From Mesobacillus harenae (GTDB lineage Bacteria; Bacillota; Bacilli; Bacillales; Cytobacillaceae), in NCBI RefSeq assembly GCF_013343715.1, contig NZ_JABUNR010000004.1, positions 1-64,000 on the forward strand: a stretch of 64,000 nt of DNA, given 5' to 3'. Shown piece after piece: positions 32,742 to 43,095 of the stretch (positions are counted from its first letter, which is position 1; the number at the start of each line of letters is the position of its first letter). The notes beneath the pieces are model-generated. The model was not told the origin of the DNA. It saw nothing but the letters and a program-made list of their open reading frames with translations, and did no database searches. Both the position numbers and the translations under genes were made by a program.

Positions 32742-33090
32742 TACTTCTGTTATGATAGCAGAAGCGCTCCTTGTTAGACTTGATCAACGTTTCTCTATGA
32801 GTTGTGAGGGATAATATTATCCTTATCAGCTTATTTAAATCGCATCTGTCTTGTCAGAATAACGTCAAGAATAGCCTTCCTATCAATAACTATTTTATTG
32901 TTATGATATTTGAATTATAATTAAAAGCTATGAGGCTTTAAAGTCTGGTTTTGTTAAAGCCTTTGTGTTAATGATTTCCAATGCAGACATTCGCTTTCCG
33001 GGGAATCCGATCCAATTATCGCAGCCGCAAACGAACATGAACTTTAACGTTTGCTATGGTTAAATAAAAGCTTTTATTGGGGGAAAGGTA
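32742..33090. other. Intergenic stretch with no firm feature
   Basis: AT-rich sequence with a short GC patch ATTCGCTTTCCGGGGAATC near 32989 that recalls the family-2 repeat words; too short to call. No ORF with a ribosome binding site. Confidence 0.4.
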
Positions 33091-33642
33091 ATGGCAAAGC
33101 ATACCCTGGTTATTGGTGGCACCGGAATGCTGGGCGGTGCCGTTAAACAACTGGCTGAAAGCGGAAATCAAGTCAGTGTAATCGCTCGGACACAGACAAA
33201 ATATATAAAAATGATAGACAGCCATAATATAGAAGCTTCAAAAGTTACGTTCTACTCAGCAGATTACGGCCTGCTTCATGATTTTAAAGAACAGGTTAAT
33301 CAAGCTGTTATGGAGCAGGGAGACATTACACTTTGCATTACTTGGATGCGGAGTAATGCGCTACCAAGCTTTCGATGGATTCAAGCATTTCTTTTAAAGC
33401 AACAGACTACTGGAGTACTCTATGAAATAAAAGGCAGCTCAGCTTCGAAAGAATCTTTTAAAGCTTCTAAAAGCAGTTATAGCTTTCGGAGAATAACTTT
33501 AGGCTTTGAGCTTAATCAGGGACACAGTCGTTGGCTTACGAATGATGAGATATCAGACGGTGTACTTGAGGCAATCCAGCTTCAAAAAACTATCTATACG
33601 ATAGGACAAACGGAGCCCTGGGAAAAAAGGCCATCATACTGA
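33091..33642 (+). CDS. Short-chain dehydrogenase-like protein
   Basis: The 183-residue protein opens with a Rossmann nucleotide-binding motif, HTLVIGGTGMLGGAVKQLAE, then VIARTQ. It lacks the Tyr-x3-Lys catalytic pair of classical SDR enzymes and is shorter than them, so it may bind NAD(P) without typical catalysis. It lies 26 bases upstream of yhcX and may be co-transcribed. ATG follows GGGGGAAAGGTA. Confidence 0.8.
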   Translation: MAKHTLVIGGTGMLGGAVKQLAESGNQVSVIARTQTKYIKMIDSHNIEASKVTFYSADYGLLHDFKEQVNQAVMEQGDITLCITWMRSNALPSFRWIQAFLLKQQTTGVLYEIKGSSASKESFKASKSSYSFRRITLGFELNQGHSRWLTNDEISDGVLEAIQLQKTIYTIGQTEPWEKRPSY

Positions 33643-33668
33643 TTTATAAATTGAAGGAGGGGATCGAC

Positions 33669-35210
33669 ATGTCTGAAGAACTAGATTTGACTAAATATGA
33701 GAAGAAAATGGTTATCCGAGGAATGGAAAAGAAGGATATAGCAGAGATTTTTGCCTTGCAAAAGGCATGTTTTCCAGGTATGGCACCATGGAAGAAGGAA
33801 CATTTAGAGAGTCATCTTAATATATTTCCTGAAGGGCAGATTGTAGCTGAGTATGAGGGTGTTATAGTCGGATCCTGCTCTTCTCTGATTATTAACTTTG
33901 ATGAATACGATGATCGGCATACTTGGGATGATGTAACTGATAATGGCTATATTACAAACCACGACCCCGATGGTTATAATTTATACGGAATTGAGGTAAT
34001 GGTACACCCTGAGTTCCAAAGGATGAAGCTGGGCCATCGTTTATATGAGGCTCGAAAAGAGCTGGCGCGTCAGCTCAATTTGAAAAGTATCATATTAGGC
34101 GGCCGGGTTCCAAATTATCATCTTCATTCGCAGGAAATGACACCTAGAGAATATGTGGACCAGGTCACCTCTCACAAGTTATATGATCCGGTGCTTTCCT
34201 TTCAGCTCCGTAACGGATTCACACTCATGAGGATAAATCCAAACTATCTTCCAGACGATACTCAGTCTAATAAATACGCTACATTGATGGAATGGAATAA
34301 TGTTGATTACAGGCCTACGACTAAAAGGTTTTATAAAACAGCATACCCGGTCCGGATTTGTGTTGTGCAATATATGATGAGGCGGATAAAATCATTTGAG
34401 GACTTTGCACATCAGGTGGAATACTTTACGGATGTTGCTTCTGATGCAGGTTCTGATTTTGCGGTCTTTCCCGAGATTTTTACAACTCAGCTAATGTCCT
34501 TTTTAGATGAAAAGACACCTTCTTTAGCCGTGCGGAAACTAACAGAATACACTGAACAGTATATTGAGTTGTTTACTGATTTAGCTGTCCGGTATAACGT
34601 GAACATCATCGGCGGTTCGCACTTTGTTAAGGAAGATGATGATGAGATATACAACATTGCGTATCTATTCCGCAGGGATGGGACAATTGAAAAGCAGTAC
34701 AAACTTCACATTACACCGAATGAACGCAGATGGTGGGGAGTCAGCCAGGGAGACGAAATAAAAGTATTTGATACTGATTGCGGGAAAATTGCAATTCAAA
34801 TTTGTTATGATATTGAATTCCCGGAATTGGCGCGAATTGCAACAGACATGGGTGCAAGGATCATCTTTACCCCATTTTGTACCGAAGATCGTCAGGGCTA
34901 TTTAAGAGTCCGGTATTGCGCGCAGGCACGTGCTGTTGAAAATCAGGTATACACGGTTATATCTGGTACTGTCGGAAATCTTCCGCAAACAGAAAACATG
35001 GATATTCAATATGCGCAATCTGGCATTTTTGCTCCTTCAGACTTTGAATTTGCCCGGGATGGAATTGTTGGAGAAACTAATCCCAATATCGAAATGGTGA
35101 TGATTGGTGATGTAGATCTAGAGGTTCTTAGAAGGCAACGCCAAGGCGGAACGGTTATGCAGCTCAGAGATCGCAGGCATGACATTTATAGAGTGGAACA
35201 CAAAAAATAA
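33669..35210 (+). CDS. yhcX: GNAT acetyltransferase/nitrilase fusion, YhcX
   Basis: A two-domain protein of 513 residues. The N-terminal GNAT domain spans about 10-190 (VHPEFQRMKLGHRLYEARK). The C-terminal carbon-nitrogen hydrolase domain spans about 225-505, with the Glu-Lys-Cys triad in VFPEIFTTQ, YKLHITPNE and QICYDIEFPE. Such fusions may acetylate and hydrolyse amides of a common metabolite; substrate unknown. ATG 33669 follows AAGGAGGGG and gives the length of B. subtilis YhcX; a TTG at 33651 overlaps the ribosome binding site. Confidence 0.93.
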   Translation: MSEELDLTKYEKKMVIRGMEKKDIAEIFALQKACFPGMAPWKKEHLESHLNIFPEGQIVAEYEGVIVGSCSSLIINFDEYDDRHTWDDVTDNGYITNHDPDGYNLYGIEVMVHPEFQRMKLGHRLYEARKELARQLNLKSIILGGRVPNYHLHSQEMTPREYVDQVTSHKLYDPVLSFQLRNGFTLMRINPNYLPDDTQSNKYATLMEWNNVDYRPTTKRFYKTAYPVRICVVQYMMRRIKSFEDFAHQVEYFTDVASDAGSDFAVFPEIFTTQLMSFLDEKTPSLAVRKLTEYTEQYIELFTDLAVRYNVNIIGGSHFVKEDDDEIYNIAYLFRRDGTIEKQYKLHITPNERRWWGVSQGDEIKVFDTDCGKIAIQICYDIEFPELARIATDMGARIIFTPFCTEDRQGYLRVRYCAQARAVENQVYTVISGTVGNLPQTENMDIQYAQSGIFAPSDFEFARDGIVGETNPNIEMVMIGDVDLEVLRRQRQGGTVMQLRDRRHDIYRVEHKK

Positions 35211-35220
35211 TGAAAAGCTG

Positions 35221-35250
35221 GAGGCTCTCTTTGGGAGCCTCTGCATTTAT
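35221..35250 (+). terminator. Terminator after yhcX
   Basis: GAGGCTC/GAGCCTC hairpin with a weak T-rich tail. Confidence 0.6.
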
Positions 35251-35331
35251 TGAAAAACACCTAAATTATTCGTTCCCAATACGGCAAATTGTTTTATAAT
35301 CTAATATATAACAGAAAACGGGAGGTAAGAT

Positions 35332-37077
35332 ATGAGTTGGAAACAGAAGGCAGACAGGTGGCTAAGTTTTGCTTCAATGGATGCAGATCTGAAAAATGAG
35401 CTGGATACTTTGAAAGACAATGATAAAATGCTTGAAGAAGTTTTTTATAAAGGCCTGGAGTTTGGAACAGGCGGGATGCGAGGAGAAATTGGCTCTGGCA
35501 CAAACAGAATGAATCTTTATACTGTCCGGAAAGCATCTGCAGGGCTTGCAGCATATATTGAAGAGAATGGTGCAGAGGCAAAAAATAGAGGGGTTGTTAT
35601 TGCCTTCGACTCACGCCATAAATCCCCTGAGTTTGCTATGGAAGCAGCTAAAACTCTCGCAACAAGAGGAATTCAAACATACATATTTGAAGAATTAAGA
35701 CCGACTCCCGAATTATCGTTTGCTGTAAGGCATCTCAACGCATTTGCAGGAATTGTTATTACTGCAAGTCATAACCCTCCCGAATACAATGGGTATAAGG
35801 TATATGGACAAGATGGAGGACAGCTGCCTCCTGCTAGTGCAGATGTGGTCATCAAGAAGGTTAATGAAATTGAAGATGAGCTTGCTCTCGAAGTTATGCC
35901 TGAAGGACAGCTAAAGGAACAGGGGCTCATCCAAATTATCGGCGCTGAGGTCGACCAGGCATATCTGGAGAAACTGCTAACAATATCAGAAAATCCCGAG
36001 CTAGCTGAAGAAACCGATATCAAAGTGGTGTTTACCCCTTTGCATGGAACTGCAAATATCCCAGTGCGAAATGCCTTTTCAGCACTTAAATACAAGAATA
36101 TAACAGTTGTGAAAGAGCAGGAGCTTCCTGATCCGGAGTTTTCAACGGTAGAGAGCCCGAATCCAGAGGAGCACGCTGCCTTTGAATTGGCAATAAGAGA
36201 TGGCAAGAAAATATCCGCTGACCTGTTAATTGCAACGGACCCTGATGCGGATCGTCTAGGGATTGCTGTTCAAAACGAACAGGGAGATTATGTTGTTTTA
36301 ACAGGTAATCAGACTGGAGCATTGCTGCTTCATTATATTCTCACTGAAAAGAAGCGTAAAGGGACATTACCTGAAAATGGAGTAATGCTTAAAACAATTG
36401 TGACTTCGGAGCTGGGAAGCCGGATTGCTGAAAAATATAATGTTGATACCATCAATGTATTGACCGGTTTTAAATTTATAGCTGAAAAAATTCAGGAATA
36501 CGAAAAATCAGGTCAATATAGCTTTTTATTTGGATACGAGGAAAGCTATGGCTATTTAATCGGGAACTTTGCACGTGATAAAGATGCCGTACAGGCTGCT
36601 CTACTTGCAGCAGAAGTGAGTGCTTATTATAAATCAAAGGGGCTTTCCCTTTATGAGGCGCTGCTAGGTATTTATGAGGAATACGGTTATTATCGGGAAG
36701 GCCTCCAGTCGCTTACTCTTAAGGGTAAGGAAGGGGCAGAGCTTATTCAGAAAACGTTAGAGGAGTTCCGTTCAAAGCCGCTGACAGCCCTGGGGTCGTT
36801 GAGGGTTACGGCAATTGAGGATTATCTAACAGGAGTACGTCAAACTAAAGACGGGAAAGAAGAGAAAATAGACCTCCCATCTTCAAACGTAATAAAGTAT
36901 TTCTTTGAAGATGGCTCTTGGACTTGCTTGAGGCCTTCTGGAACAGAACCAAAGATTAAATTTTATTTCGGTGTTAATGATAACACCCTTGAAGATAGTC
37001 AGCAAAAGTTAAAAACCTTGGAAGCTGCATTTATGGAAATTGTTAATGACAAAATGGGAACAGCCAGAGCGGATTAG
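35332..37077 (+). CDS. pgcA: Alpha-phosphoglucomutase PgcA
   Basis: A 581-residue phosphohexomutase that interconverts glucose-6-phosphate and glucose-1-phosphate for UDP-glucose and teichoic acid/glycolipid synthesis. All four site motifs are visible: catalytic phosphoserine loop [15 protein letters not shown], metal loop DPDADRLG, sugar loop GYEESYGY and phosphate loop [16 protein letters not shown] follows GGGAGGTAAG. Position after yhcX agrees with the B. subtilis yhxB region, without the glp genes found there. Confidence 0.95.
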   Translation: MSWKQKADRWLSFASMDADLKNELDTLKDNDKMLEEVFYKGLEFGTGGMRGEIGSGTNRMNLYTVRKASAGLAAYIEENGAEAKNRGVVIAFDSRHKSPEFAMEAAKTLATRGIQTYIFEELRPTPELSFAVRHLNAFAGIVITASHNPPEYNGYKVYGQDGGQLPPASADVVIKKVNEIEDELALEVMPEGQLKEQGLIQIIGAEVDQAYLEKLLTISENPELAEETDIKVVFTPLHGTANIPVRNAFSALKYKNITVVKEQELPDPEFSTVESPNPEEHAAFELAIRDGKKISADLLIATDPDADRLGIAVQNEQGDYVVLTGNQTGALLLHYILTEKKRKGTLPENGVMLKTIVTSELGSRIAEKYNVDTINVLTGFKFIAEKIQEYEKSGQYSFLFGYEESYGYLIGNFARDKDAVQAALLAAEVSAYYKSKGLSLYEALLGIYEEYGYYREGLQSLTLKGKEGAELIQKTLEEFRSKPLTALGSLRVTAIEDYLTGVRQTKDGKEEKIDLPSSNVIKYFFEDGSWTCLRPSGTEPKIKFYFGVNDNTLEDSQQKLKTLEAAFMEIVNDKMGTARAD

Positions 37078-37139
37078 TTCAGTTCGGGAATCAATCAGCT
37101 GAAAAAGGCCAAAACTGCAAAATGTGAAATCAATGTAAG

Positions 37140-37169
37140 AACCGAAGGGGGCTACCTCTTCGGTTTTTT
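37140..37169 (+). terminator. Terminator after pgcA
   Basis: AACCGAAGnGG/CCTCTTCGGTT hairpin followed by six T. Confidence 0.88.
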
Positions 37170-37287
37170 ACAATGATTTTGTTTTCTACGACTTTAGCCC
37201 GAGGGAAACTGAGACTATTTTAGAAGGACTGAACCAGGTCTGAAAGGCTATAATTAACTAAAGAAGTAATGGGGAGGAACCAGCTGG

Positions 37288-38406
37288 GTGGAAAAAAAGA
37301 CTAGATATTTAGAATTGACTGTATTAAAGGAAATAGCAGAGCTTTTAAATGAAAGTACCGAAGTTTTAAAGCTGTTATCAGAAGTTTTGCAAAAGCTTCT
37401 TCATGTAACCGGGCTTGAAACGGGCTGGATTTTCCTTATAAATGAAAAAGGGGAATACCAGCTGGCTGCCCACAAATTCCTTCCCCCGGCACTTTCTATT
37501 CAAAATTATGAACCGATGTGCAGTGGGATGTGCTGGTGTATCGACAAATATAATAGGAACAAATTAGATAAAGCCACCAACATTATCGAATGTAAAAGAA
37601 TTGAGGAGGCACTTGAAGAGCGACGCGGTGATACTCTTGGACTAACACATCATGCAACGGTGCCACTTAGGGCAGGCGAAGAGAAATTCGGAATTTTAAA
37701 CGTCGGTTCCCCGCATAAGACTCATTTTATTGAAGAAGAGCTGGCACTCCTTGAATCAGTGGCATTCCAAATTGGAACCGCTCTAAAGAGAATTAATCTG
37801 TCCCATAGAGAACAGGAAACAGCACTGGCAGGGGAGCGAAACCGGCTGGCTCGCGATCTCCATGATTCCGTTAATCAGCTATTGTTTTCTTTAAGCCTTA
37901 CAGCTAGAGCGGGTGTGGAAATGACCCCTGATGCGGATGTGAAACACACCTTTAATTATATCCAGGATTTGTCTCAGGAAGCTTTAAGTGAAATGAGGGC
38001 TTTAATCTGGCAGCTCCGTCCCGAGGGGCTTGAGAGAGGAATCATAAGTGCACTCAAGGGGTATGCACAGATGCTTGGATTATCCCTTGACACCACCATC
38101 ACAGGGGTCTCGAATCTGCCCAGCATGGCAGAAGAAGCACTCTGGCGGATTGGGCAGGAAGCATTGGCCAATTGTAAAAAGCATTCAGGGGAGACCTCTG
38201 TTAGTCTTGTTCTAAAAATAAAGAAAAATCAGGTTACCATGATTGTTTCCGACAATGGCCACGGCTTTAATTATAACGTACAAACAGAAATTCCATCTCT
38301 AGGACTGCGAAGCATGAAAGAACGAGCAGAAGCATTGAATGGGAAACTAAAATTAAACAGTAAGCCTGGCAAGGGTACGGCTGTGACTGTTACGATTCCA
38401 ATTTAG
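37288..38406 (+). CDS. yhcY: GAF-domain sensor histidine kinase YhcY
   Basis: A 372-residue soluble kinase. A GAF sensor domain fills about residues 15-170 and carries a Cys-rich loop, PMCSGMCWCIDKY, plus a later Cys (IIECKRIE), suggesting a metal, cluster or redox ligand. Then come the HisKA_3 motif ERNRLARDLHDSVNQLLFSL with phospho-accepting His, and an HATPase domain (DNGHGF, GLGLRSMKERAE). The response regulator gene follows 11 bases downstream. Input signal unknown. GTG start after GGGGAGGAAC. Confidence 0.92.
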   Translation: MEKKTRYLELTVLKEIAELLNESTEVLKLLSEVLQKLLHVTGLETGWIFLINEKGEYQLAAHKFLPPALSIQNYEPMCSGMCWCIDKYNRNKLDKATNIIECKRIEEALEERRGDTLGLTHHATVPLRAGEEKFGILNVGSPHKTHFIEEELALLESVAFQIGTALKRINLSHREQETALAGERNRLARDLHDSVNQLLFSLSLTARAGVEMTPDADVKHTFNYIQDLSQEALSEMRALIWQLRPEGLERGIISALKGYAQMLGLSLDTTITGVSNLPSMAEEALWRIGQEALANCKKHSGETSVSLVLKIKKNQVTMIVSDNGHGFNYNVQTEIPSLGLRSMKERAEALNGKLKLNSKPGKGTAVTVTIPI

Positions 38407-38417
38407 GGGGAAGAAAA

Positions 38418-39059
38418 ATGGGGATAAGGGTACTAATAGCCGATGATCATCATGTAGTAAGAAGAGGACTGGTCTTTTTTTTGAAAACCCAAAAAGATAT
38501 TGAAATTGCAGGAGAGGCAAAAAATGGGCAGGAAGCCGTGGAGCTGGCCAGGGCACTTAAGCCGGATATTGTACTAATGGATCTAGTAATGCCCTTAATG
38601 GATGGAATAGAGGCTACTAGCCTTATTAAAAAAGAATTTCCCGATATGAAGGTAATGATGCTCACAAGCTTTTCTGACCAAGAACATGTGATACCCGCTT
38701 TAGAGGCAGGCGCGTCAGGTTACCAGCTAAAGGATATAGAGCCAGACGAGCTTGTCCTTGCAATAAAAAACCTAATGAGAGGGGAGCATCAGCTTCACTC
38801 GAAAGTCACCGATCATTTATTGACTCACATGTCAAATCGACACCGTCAGGAAAAGAAACCAGCTGAAGAACTGACTAAGCGTGAACTCGATGTGTTAAAG
38901 GAAATTGCCAAAGGCAAGAGTAATAAAGAAATAGCAGCTTCGCTTTTTATAACAGAAAAGACCGTGAAAACACATGTATCCAATCTTTTAGCCAAGCTAG
39001 AATTAGCAGATCGGACTCAGGCTGCCCTTTTTGCTGTCAGGAACAACCTAGTGGAATAA
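38418..39059 (+). CDS. yhcZ: NarL-family response regulator YhcZ
   Basis: A 213-residue regulator: receiver domain with DD9-10, phospho-acceptor Asp55 (IVLMDLVMP) and conserved Lys, followed by a LuxR-type helix-turn-helix (LTKRELDVLKEIAKGKSNKEIAASLFI). Partner of the upstream kinase. ATG follows TTAGGGGGAAG. Target genes are not evident, although the small ORF and MFS gene downstream are candidates. Confidence 0.94.
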   Translation: MGIRVLIADDHHVVRRGLVFFLKTQKDIEIAGEAKNGQEAVELARALKPDIVLMDLVMPLMDGIEATSLIKKEFPDMKVMMLTSFSDQEHVIPALEAGASGYQLKDIEPDELVLAIKNLMRGEHQLHSKVTDHLLTHMSNRHRQEKKPAEELTKRELDVLKEIAKGKSNKEIAASLFITEKTVKTHVSNLLAKLELADRTQAALFAVRNNLVE

Positions 39060-39197
39060 TCTGCAACTTTAGTTGTAGATGGCAGGTCGGAAGTTTAAGG
39101 CTAACTTATCATGAAAAGATCGGCCTTCGCGATGATGTGGAGGTAAGCTCCTGCTCTTATACTTTAGGTATCCAAACATAAGAGAGAGTGATGGGCG

Positions 39198-39401
39198 ATG
39201 AACGTAGAAGTGATTAATGGCTATCCTGGAAAAGCAGCAAGAAGTGAATTTATCTCAGCTATAATTCCGCTTTTTAAAAATGAATTTGATTGGATACATT
39301 TTGATTTAGAGCAAATTTATCGATCGGATAAAGCCACGTATGGTTTGAAAAAGTATGTTAAGGGTTCGTTAGCAAAAATAACCTGGCGGGAATCACGATG
39401 A
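39198..39401 (+). CDS. Small protein (67 residues) overlapping the MFS gene
   Basis: Opens MNVEVINGYPGKAARSEFIS and has no membrane segment or recognised domain. Its TGA stop overlaps the ATG of the MFS gene by four bases (ATGA), so translation is coupled. It starts after a weak purine-rich site (GAGAGAGTGATGGGCG). It could be a regulator or partner of the transporter; alternatively a remnant of a longer gene. Confidence 0.6.
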   Translation: MNVEVINGYPGKAARSEFISAIIPLFKNEFDWIHFDLEQIYRSDKATYGLKKYVKGSLAKITWRESR

Positions 39402-40627
39402 ATATCTATAGGGACAGCCGATTTTATGCTGTTGTCGGAGCTAATATCTTTTCATCAGTCGGCACTGGGATTACGATGATTGGAATCCCATGGCTGCTAG
39501 TGTCCGGGGAAAATGGCGGAGCTTTATACGGGTACCTTACCTTGGTTATGACAGCAATTAATTTTGTTCTAACACCTGCAATTGGCCACCTCATTGATCG
39601 GGTTTCTCGCAAAAAAATTTTATTGACTGGAGAAGTGGGAGGGTTTATCTTAATAGCCCTGTTTAGTGTGGCAGGTTTTACAGGAGTTGATTATCACACT
39701 TGGCATTATCTTGTTCTATATGGAACAGGTTCATTATACTATAATGTTTTTTATCCTGCGTTTTTTGCCTTTAATCAGGAAGTCTTTCACCCGACACAAT
39801 ATAAACGATTAAATGGAGTAATGGAAATACAAGGACAGCTCTCTAGCGTTCTGGCAGGAGCGTTAGCTGCTGTATTAATAACTAAGGTTGGACTTGAGTG
39901 GCTGCTCGCTTTTGATGCAGCAACGTACCTTACAGCTGCACTGCTGATTTACTTAATCCCTTATGTGAATGTGAAGTCAGAGCCAAACGGTGTACAGTTC
40001 GGTAAAGAGCTGACAGAGGGTTTTAGCTATATGAAGGCAAACCCATTACTGTTTTGGTTCCTTTTTGCATCTTTCATGCCATTTATCGGGGTGATGGTCA
40101 CTAATTATGTTTTCCCTGTCTACCTGGAAAGCGTCTTAAAAGCTGATGCCTCAGTTTACGGAATGCAAAGTATGGTTTATGGTATCGGAGCTGCGTTCGC
40201 TGGATTGGCAATTCCCTGGCTTACTATTAAATGGGGGAATGAGCAAGTGATGGTTTATACGGTATTTGCCTATATGGCTGCCATCTCGGCTGTGATTTTT
40301 GTTAAATCGATTCCTGTTTATTTTGTTCTCATCATCTTAATGGCGTTTGGGAATGCAGGAACCAGAGTAGCAAGGAACTCATATATGATGGAGAATGTTC
40401 CAAACCGAATAATTGGAAGAGTAGACAGTCTATTTAGAGGTATCGGGTTAGGCATGAGAATAATCTTAATTGCTATCTTTACGCAGTTAGCTGCGGGACA
40501 TACTATTTCAAAAAGCTTTTATATCTTGAGTGCTATGATGATTTTCTCTTTTTGCATGGTCATCTTGACCTTCTTTTTATTACAAAAGCAAAAGAGCGCA
40601 CTGCTACACCCTAAAGTAAGAGGATGA
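39398..40627 (+). CDS. MFS transporter
   Basis: A 409-residue major facilitator protein with about 12 helices; the first cytoplasmic loop carries GHLIDRVSRKKILLTGE, the family motif A. The best resemblance is to the MFS_3/enterobactin-exporter-like group of drug or siderophore exporters. It is translationally coupled to the 67-residue ORF. In B. subtilis the yhcZ-yhdB interval holds yhdA instead, so this pair is an insertion or replacement. Confidence 0.87.
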   Translation: MNIYRDSRFYAVVGANIFSSVGTGITMIGIPWLLVSGENGGALYGYLTLVMTAINFVLTPAIGHLIDRVSRKKILLTGEVGGFILIALFSVAGFTGVDYHTWHYLVLYGTGSLYYNVFYPAFFAFNQEVFHPTQYKRLNGVMEIQGQLSSVLAGALAAVLITKVGLEWLLAFDAATYLTAALLIYLIPYVNVKSEPNGVQFGKELTEGFSYMKANPLLFWFLFASFMPFIGVMVTNYVFPVYLESVLKADASVYGMQSMVYGIGAAFAGLAIPWLTIKWGNEQVMVYTVFAYMAAISAVIFVKSIPVYFVLIILMAFGNAGTRVARNSYMMENVPNRIIGRVDSLFRGIGLGMRIILIAIFTQLAAGHTISKSFYILSAMMIFSFCMVILTFFLLQKQKSALLHPKVRG

Positions 40628-40668
40628 AGCATCTCAAATAAATTGCCCGAATGCAAATTAATACAAAG

Positions 40669-40702
40669 AACACGGCACCATATAAATGGCGCCGTGTTTT
40701 TT
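40669..40702 (+). terminator. Terminator after the MFS gene
   Basis: AACACGGC(A)CCAT/ATGGCGCCGTGTT hairpin with one mismatch, followed by six T. Confidence 0.88.
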
Positions 40703-40725
40703 ATTGGTGGAAATCCCTTACACCT

Positions 40726-40986
40726 TTAAGTCAGGCCTGGAACCATTGTTTCGATAAACTCATCTTCACTGCTTTCATTGGCATGGTCGATATATCGAAG
40801 CAGCGAGTAAAGCTGTTTTTCAATAACAGAATAATCCTTTTCAAAATTATAGGCATGGAGAAAATGTTCAATTTTTTTTGCTAAAAATTGATCTTTTGTC
40901 CTAACCATTAAGATCAATAAGTTATCCCATTGTGATCGGTGTGTGTAATAAAGAGCCCTGTCATAGTCTGCTTTCTTCATTTTCAT
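40726..40986 (-). CDS. yhdB: YhdB-like protein
   Basis: An 86-residue soluble protein, opening MKMKKADYDRALYYTHRSQWD, matching the YhdB family in length, composition and position just before yhdC and spoVR. Function unknown. ATG follows AAGGAGGAGATGAA. It reads against the neighbouring genes. Confidence 0.75.
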   Translation of the reverse strand: MKMKKADYDRALYYTHRSQWDNLLILMVRTKDQFLAKKIEHFLHAYNFEKDYSVIEKQLYSLLRYIDHANESSEDEFIETMVPGLT

Positions 40987-41218
40987 CTCCTCCTTATTAG
41001 GAGTTGAAGTTAGTGTATGGAGAAAATCTTATTTTCCTCACTGTAAATGTTGGAGCGTGGTGCTAGTAAAGGACTTTCAACTTTTTCCTGTATAAAAAGA
41101 ATGCAATTAGTCTGTAATTAGTGCGATATATTACAAAAAGATTTCAATTTGACGTTTTATACATACAAATTTCCGAAAAGAAGAAGCATATACGAGGAGG
41201 AAAACATCAGGAGGTATT

Positions 41219-41554
41219 ATGAAAAAAACTTGGATATGGTTTGCAGTAATATTAACTCTTATTATTTTAAATAAAGGAATTTTATGTGATACAGCAAGTG
41301 CACAGCATCCGGACTTCCAGAGACACGATAAGATTCTGTCTGCAGCCGCCGAAATCATTGATTATCACGGTGAGTACCTTAAGGATTATAAGTACATGGG
41401 GAGAAAGCAAACCAATGGTGACAGGATCTCTGACTTATATCGTTTTAAAACTGTAAAGAATGGTAAGCAGGTACGAGTAACGCTTACTGCTACCTATGAT
41501 TTACAGAAAGAAAAACTGCTGGACCTGAGTATAAGAGAAGAAGCACTGCAATAA
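41219..41554 (+). CDS. yhdC: Secreted DUF3889 protein, YhdC-like
   Basis: A 111-residue protein with an N-terminal signal peptide (Lys pair, hydrophobic stretch, ASAQH cleavage region about residue 29) and a small DUF3889/PepSY-like domain: [26 protein letters not shown]. Likely exported and free. Position before spoVR agrees with B. subtilis yhdC. ATG follows CAGGAGGTATT. Confidence 0.82.
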   Translation: MKKTWIWFAVILTLIILNKGILCDTASAQHPDFQRHDKILSAAAEIIDYHGEYLKDYKYMGRKQTNGDRISDLYRFKTVKNGKQVRVTLTATYDLQKEKLLDLSIREEALQ

Positions 41555-41624
41555 CTTAACAGAAGCGCTCATCTTTCCCTTTTTGCAGTCATACATTGTG
41601 GTAAGAGGAAAAGGGGGAGAGACG

Positions 41625-43031
41625 GTGACAGAAGACCAAAAGGCATTGCAAAATGCCATCTCAGAAATTACCGAGATTGCCAAAGGATTCGGTTTAGACT
41701 TTTATCCAATGCGTTATGAAATTTGTCCCGCTGATATTATTTATACGTTTGGTGCATACGGTATGCCCACAAGATTTTCTCACTGGAGTTTTGGTAAACA
41801 GTTTCATAAAATGAAGCTCCACTATGATTTAGGGCTTTCCAAAATATACGAACTTGTTATTAACTCTAATCCTTGTTATGCCTTTTTATTGGACTCTAAT
41901 GCTTTAATTCAAAATAAGCTAATCGTTGCACACGTCCTTGCACACTGTGACTTTTTTAAGAATAATATGCGCTTTGAAAATACAAAACGTGATATGGTCG
42001 AAAGCATGGCAGCCACCGCTGAGCGAATCAGGCGTTATGAAGTTGAATATGGAAAACATGAAGTGGAAACCTTTCTTGACGCAGTTCTTGCAATAGAAGA
42101 ACATATAGACCCATCTTTAATGAGGCCAAGACTCCCTTGGAGTATGGATGAAGAAGAAGAGGAAGAAGTCCCGGCAGCTACCCCATATGATGATTTATGG
42201 GATTTAGAATCTAAACCCGAACAGGCAACAGATCGAGTCAAAAAGAAAAAGAAATTTCCGCCGCGGCCTGAAAAGGACTTAATGCTTTTTATTGAAACCT
42301 ACAGCCGTAGTCTGACGGATTGGCAGCGAGATATTCTCACAATGATGAGAGAGGAAATGCTATATTTCTGGCCCCAGCTTGAAACCAAAATTATGAACGA
42401 GGGCTGGGCGTCATACTGGCATCAACGGATACTAAGAGAACTGGATCTGACGAGCGGGGAAGCACTTGAATTTGCCAAGTTAAATGCAGGTGTCGTTCAG
42501 CCATCGAAAACGGGAATTAATCCCTATTATCTCGGTTTGAAAATCTTTGAGGATATTGAGGAAAGGTATGACAATCCGACAGAGGAAATGATCCGAAGAG
42601 GTGTCAAGCCGGGATCCGGACGGGAAAAAATGTTTGAAGTCAGGGAAGTTGAATCCGATATATCATTCTTACGTAACTATTTGACAAAAGACCTTGTGAT
42701 GCGTGAAGATATGTACCTGTTTCAAAAGCAAGGAAGAGATTATAAAATAGTCGATAAGGGCTGGGAAAGTGTTCGTGATCAGCTTGTTAACATGCGTGTA
42801 AATGGGGGGTTCCCATATTTAACTGTTACGGACGGAGATTATCTTGATAACGGCGAACTGTACATTAAACATTGGTATGAAGGTATTGAGCTGGATGTTA
42901 AATATCTAGAAAAGGTATTGCCATATATTTCTCAGCTCTGGGGCAGGAAAGCACATATAGAAACGATTGTAGAAGGAAGAAATATGCTGTTTACAAGTGA
43001 TAAAAAGGGACTTAGCAGAAAGTATCTTTAA
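41625..43031 (+). CDS. spoVR: Stage V sporulation protein SpoVR
   Basis: With GTG 41625 the protein has 468 residues, the length of B. subtilis SpoVR. It has [45 protein letters not shown] and [14 protein letters not shown], all diagnostic. SpoVR is needed for a normal spore cortex and belongs to the same functional set as PrkA and YhbH. The GTG follows AAAGGGGGAGAGAC; the longer frame from TTG 41583 runs through that site and is not used. Confidence 0.95.
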   Translation: MTEDQKALQNAISEITEIAKGFGLDFYPMRYEICPADIIYTFGAYGMPTRFSHWSFGKQFHKMKLHYDLGLSKIYELVINSNPCYAFLLDSNALIQNKLIVAHVLAHCDFFKNNMRFENTKRDMVESMAATAERIRRYEVEYGKHEVETFLDAVLAIEEHIDPSLMRPRLPWSMDEEEEEEVPAATPYDDLWDLESKPEQATDRVKKKKKFPPRPEKDLMLFIETYSRSLTDWQRDILTMMREEMLYFWPQLETKIMNEGWASYWHQRILRELDLTSGEALEFAKLNAGVVQPSKTGINPYYLGLKIFEDIEERYDNPTEEMIRRGVKPGSGREKMFEVREVESDISFLRNYLTKDLVMREDMYLFQKQGRDYKIVDKGWESVRDQLVNMRVNGGFPYLTVTDGDYLDNGELYIKHWYEGIELDVKYLEKVLPYISQLWGRKAHIETIVEGRNMLFTSDKKGLSRKYL

Positions 43032-43049
43032 TTAATTTGAGAAAAAATG

Positions 43050-43095
43050 ATAACCAAGGATGACCAAACATGAACACTTGATCATCCTTGGTTAT
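43050..43095. terminator. Bidirectional terminator between spoVR and the metalloid operon
   Basis: Perfect 14-bp stem ATAACCAAGGATGA/TCATCCTTGGTTAT with an 18-base loop; read leftward it is followed by TCATTTTTTC. It ends the leftward ArsR operon and probably spoVR as well. Confidence 0.88.

Noticed and set aside
35769..36206. 145-codon frame antisense to pgcA
   Set aside because: Shadow of the strong pgcA coding frame; no translation signals.
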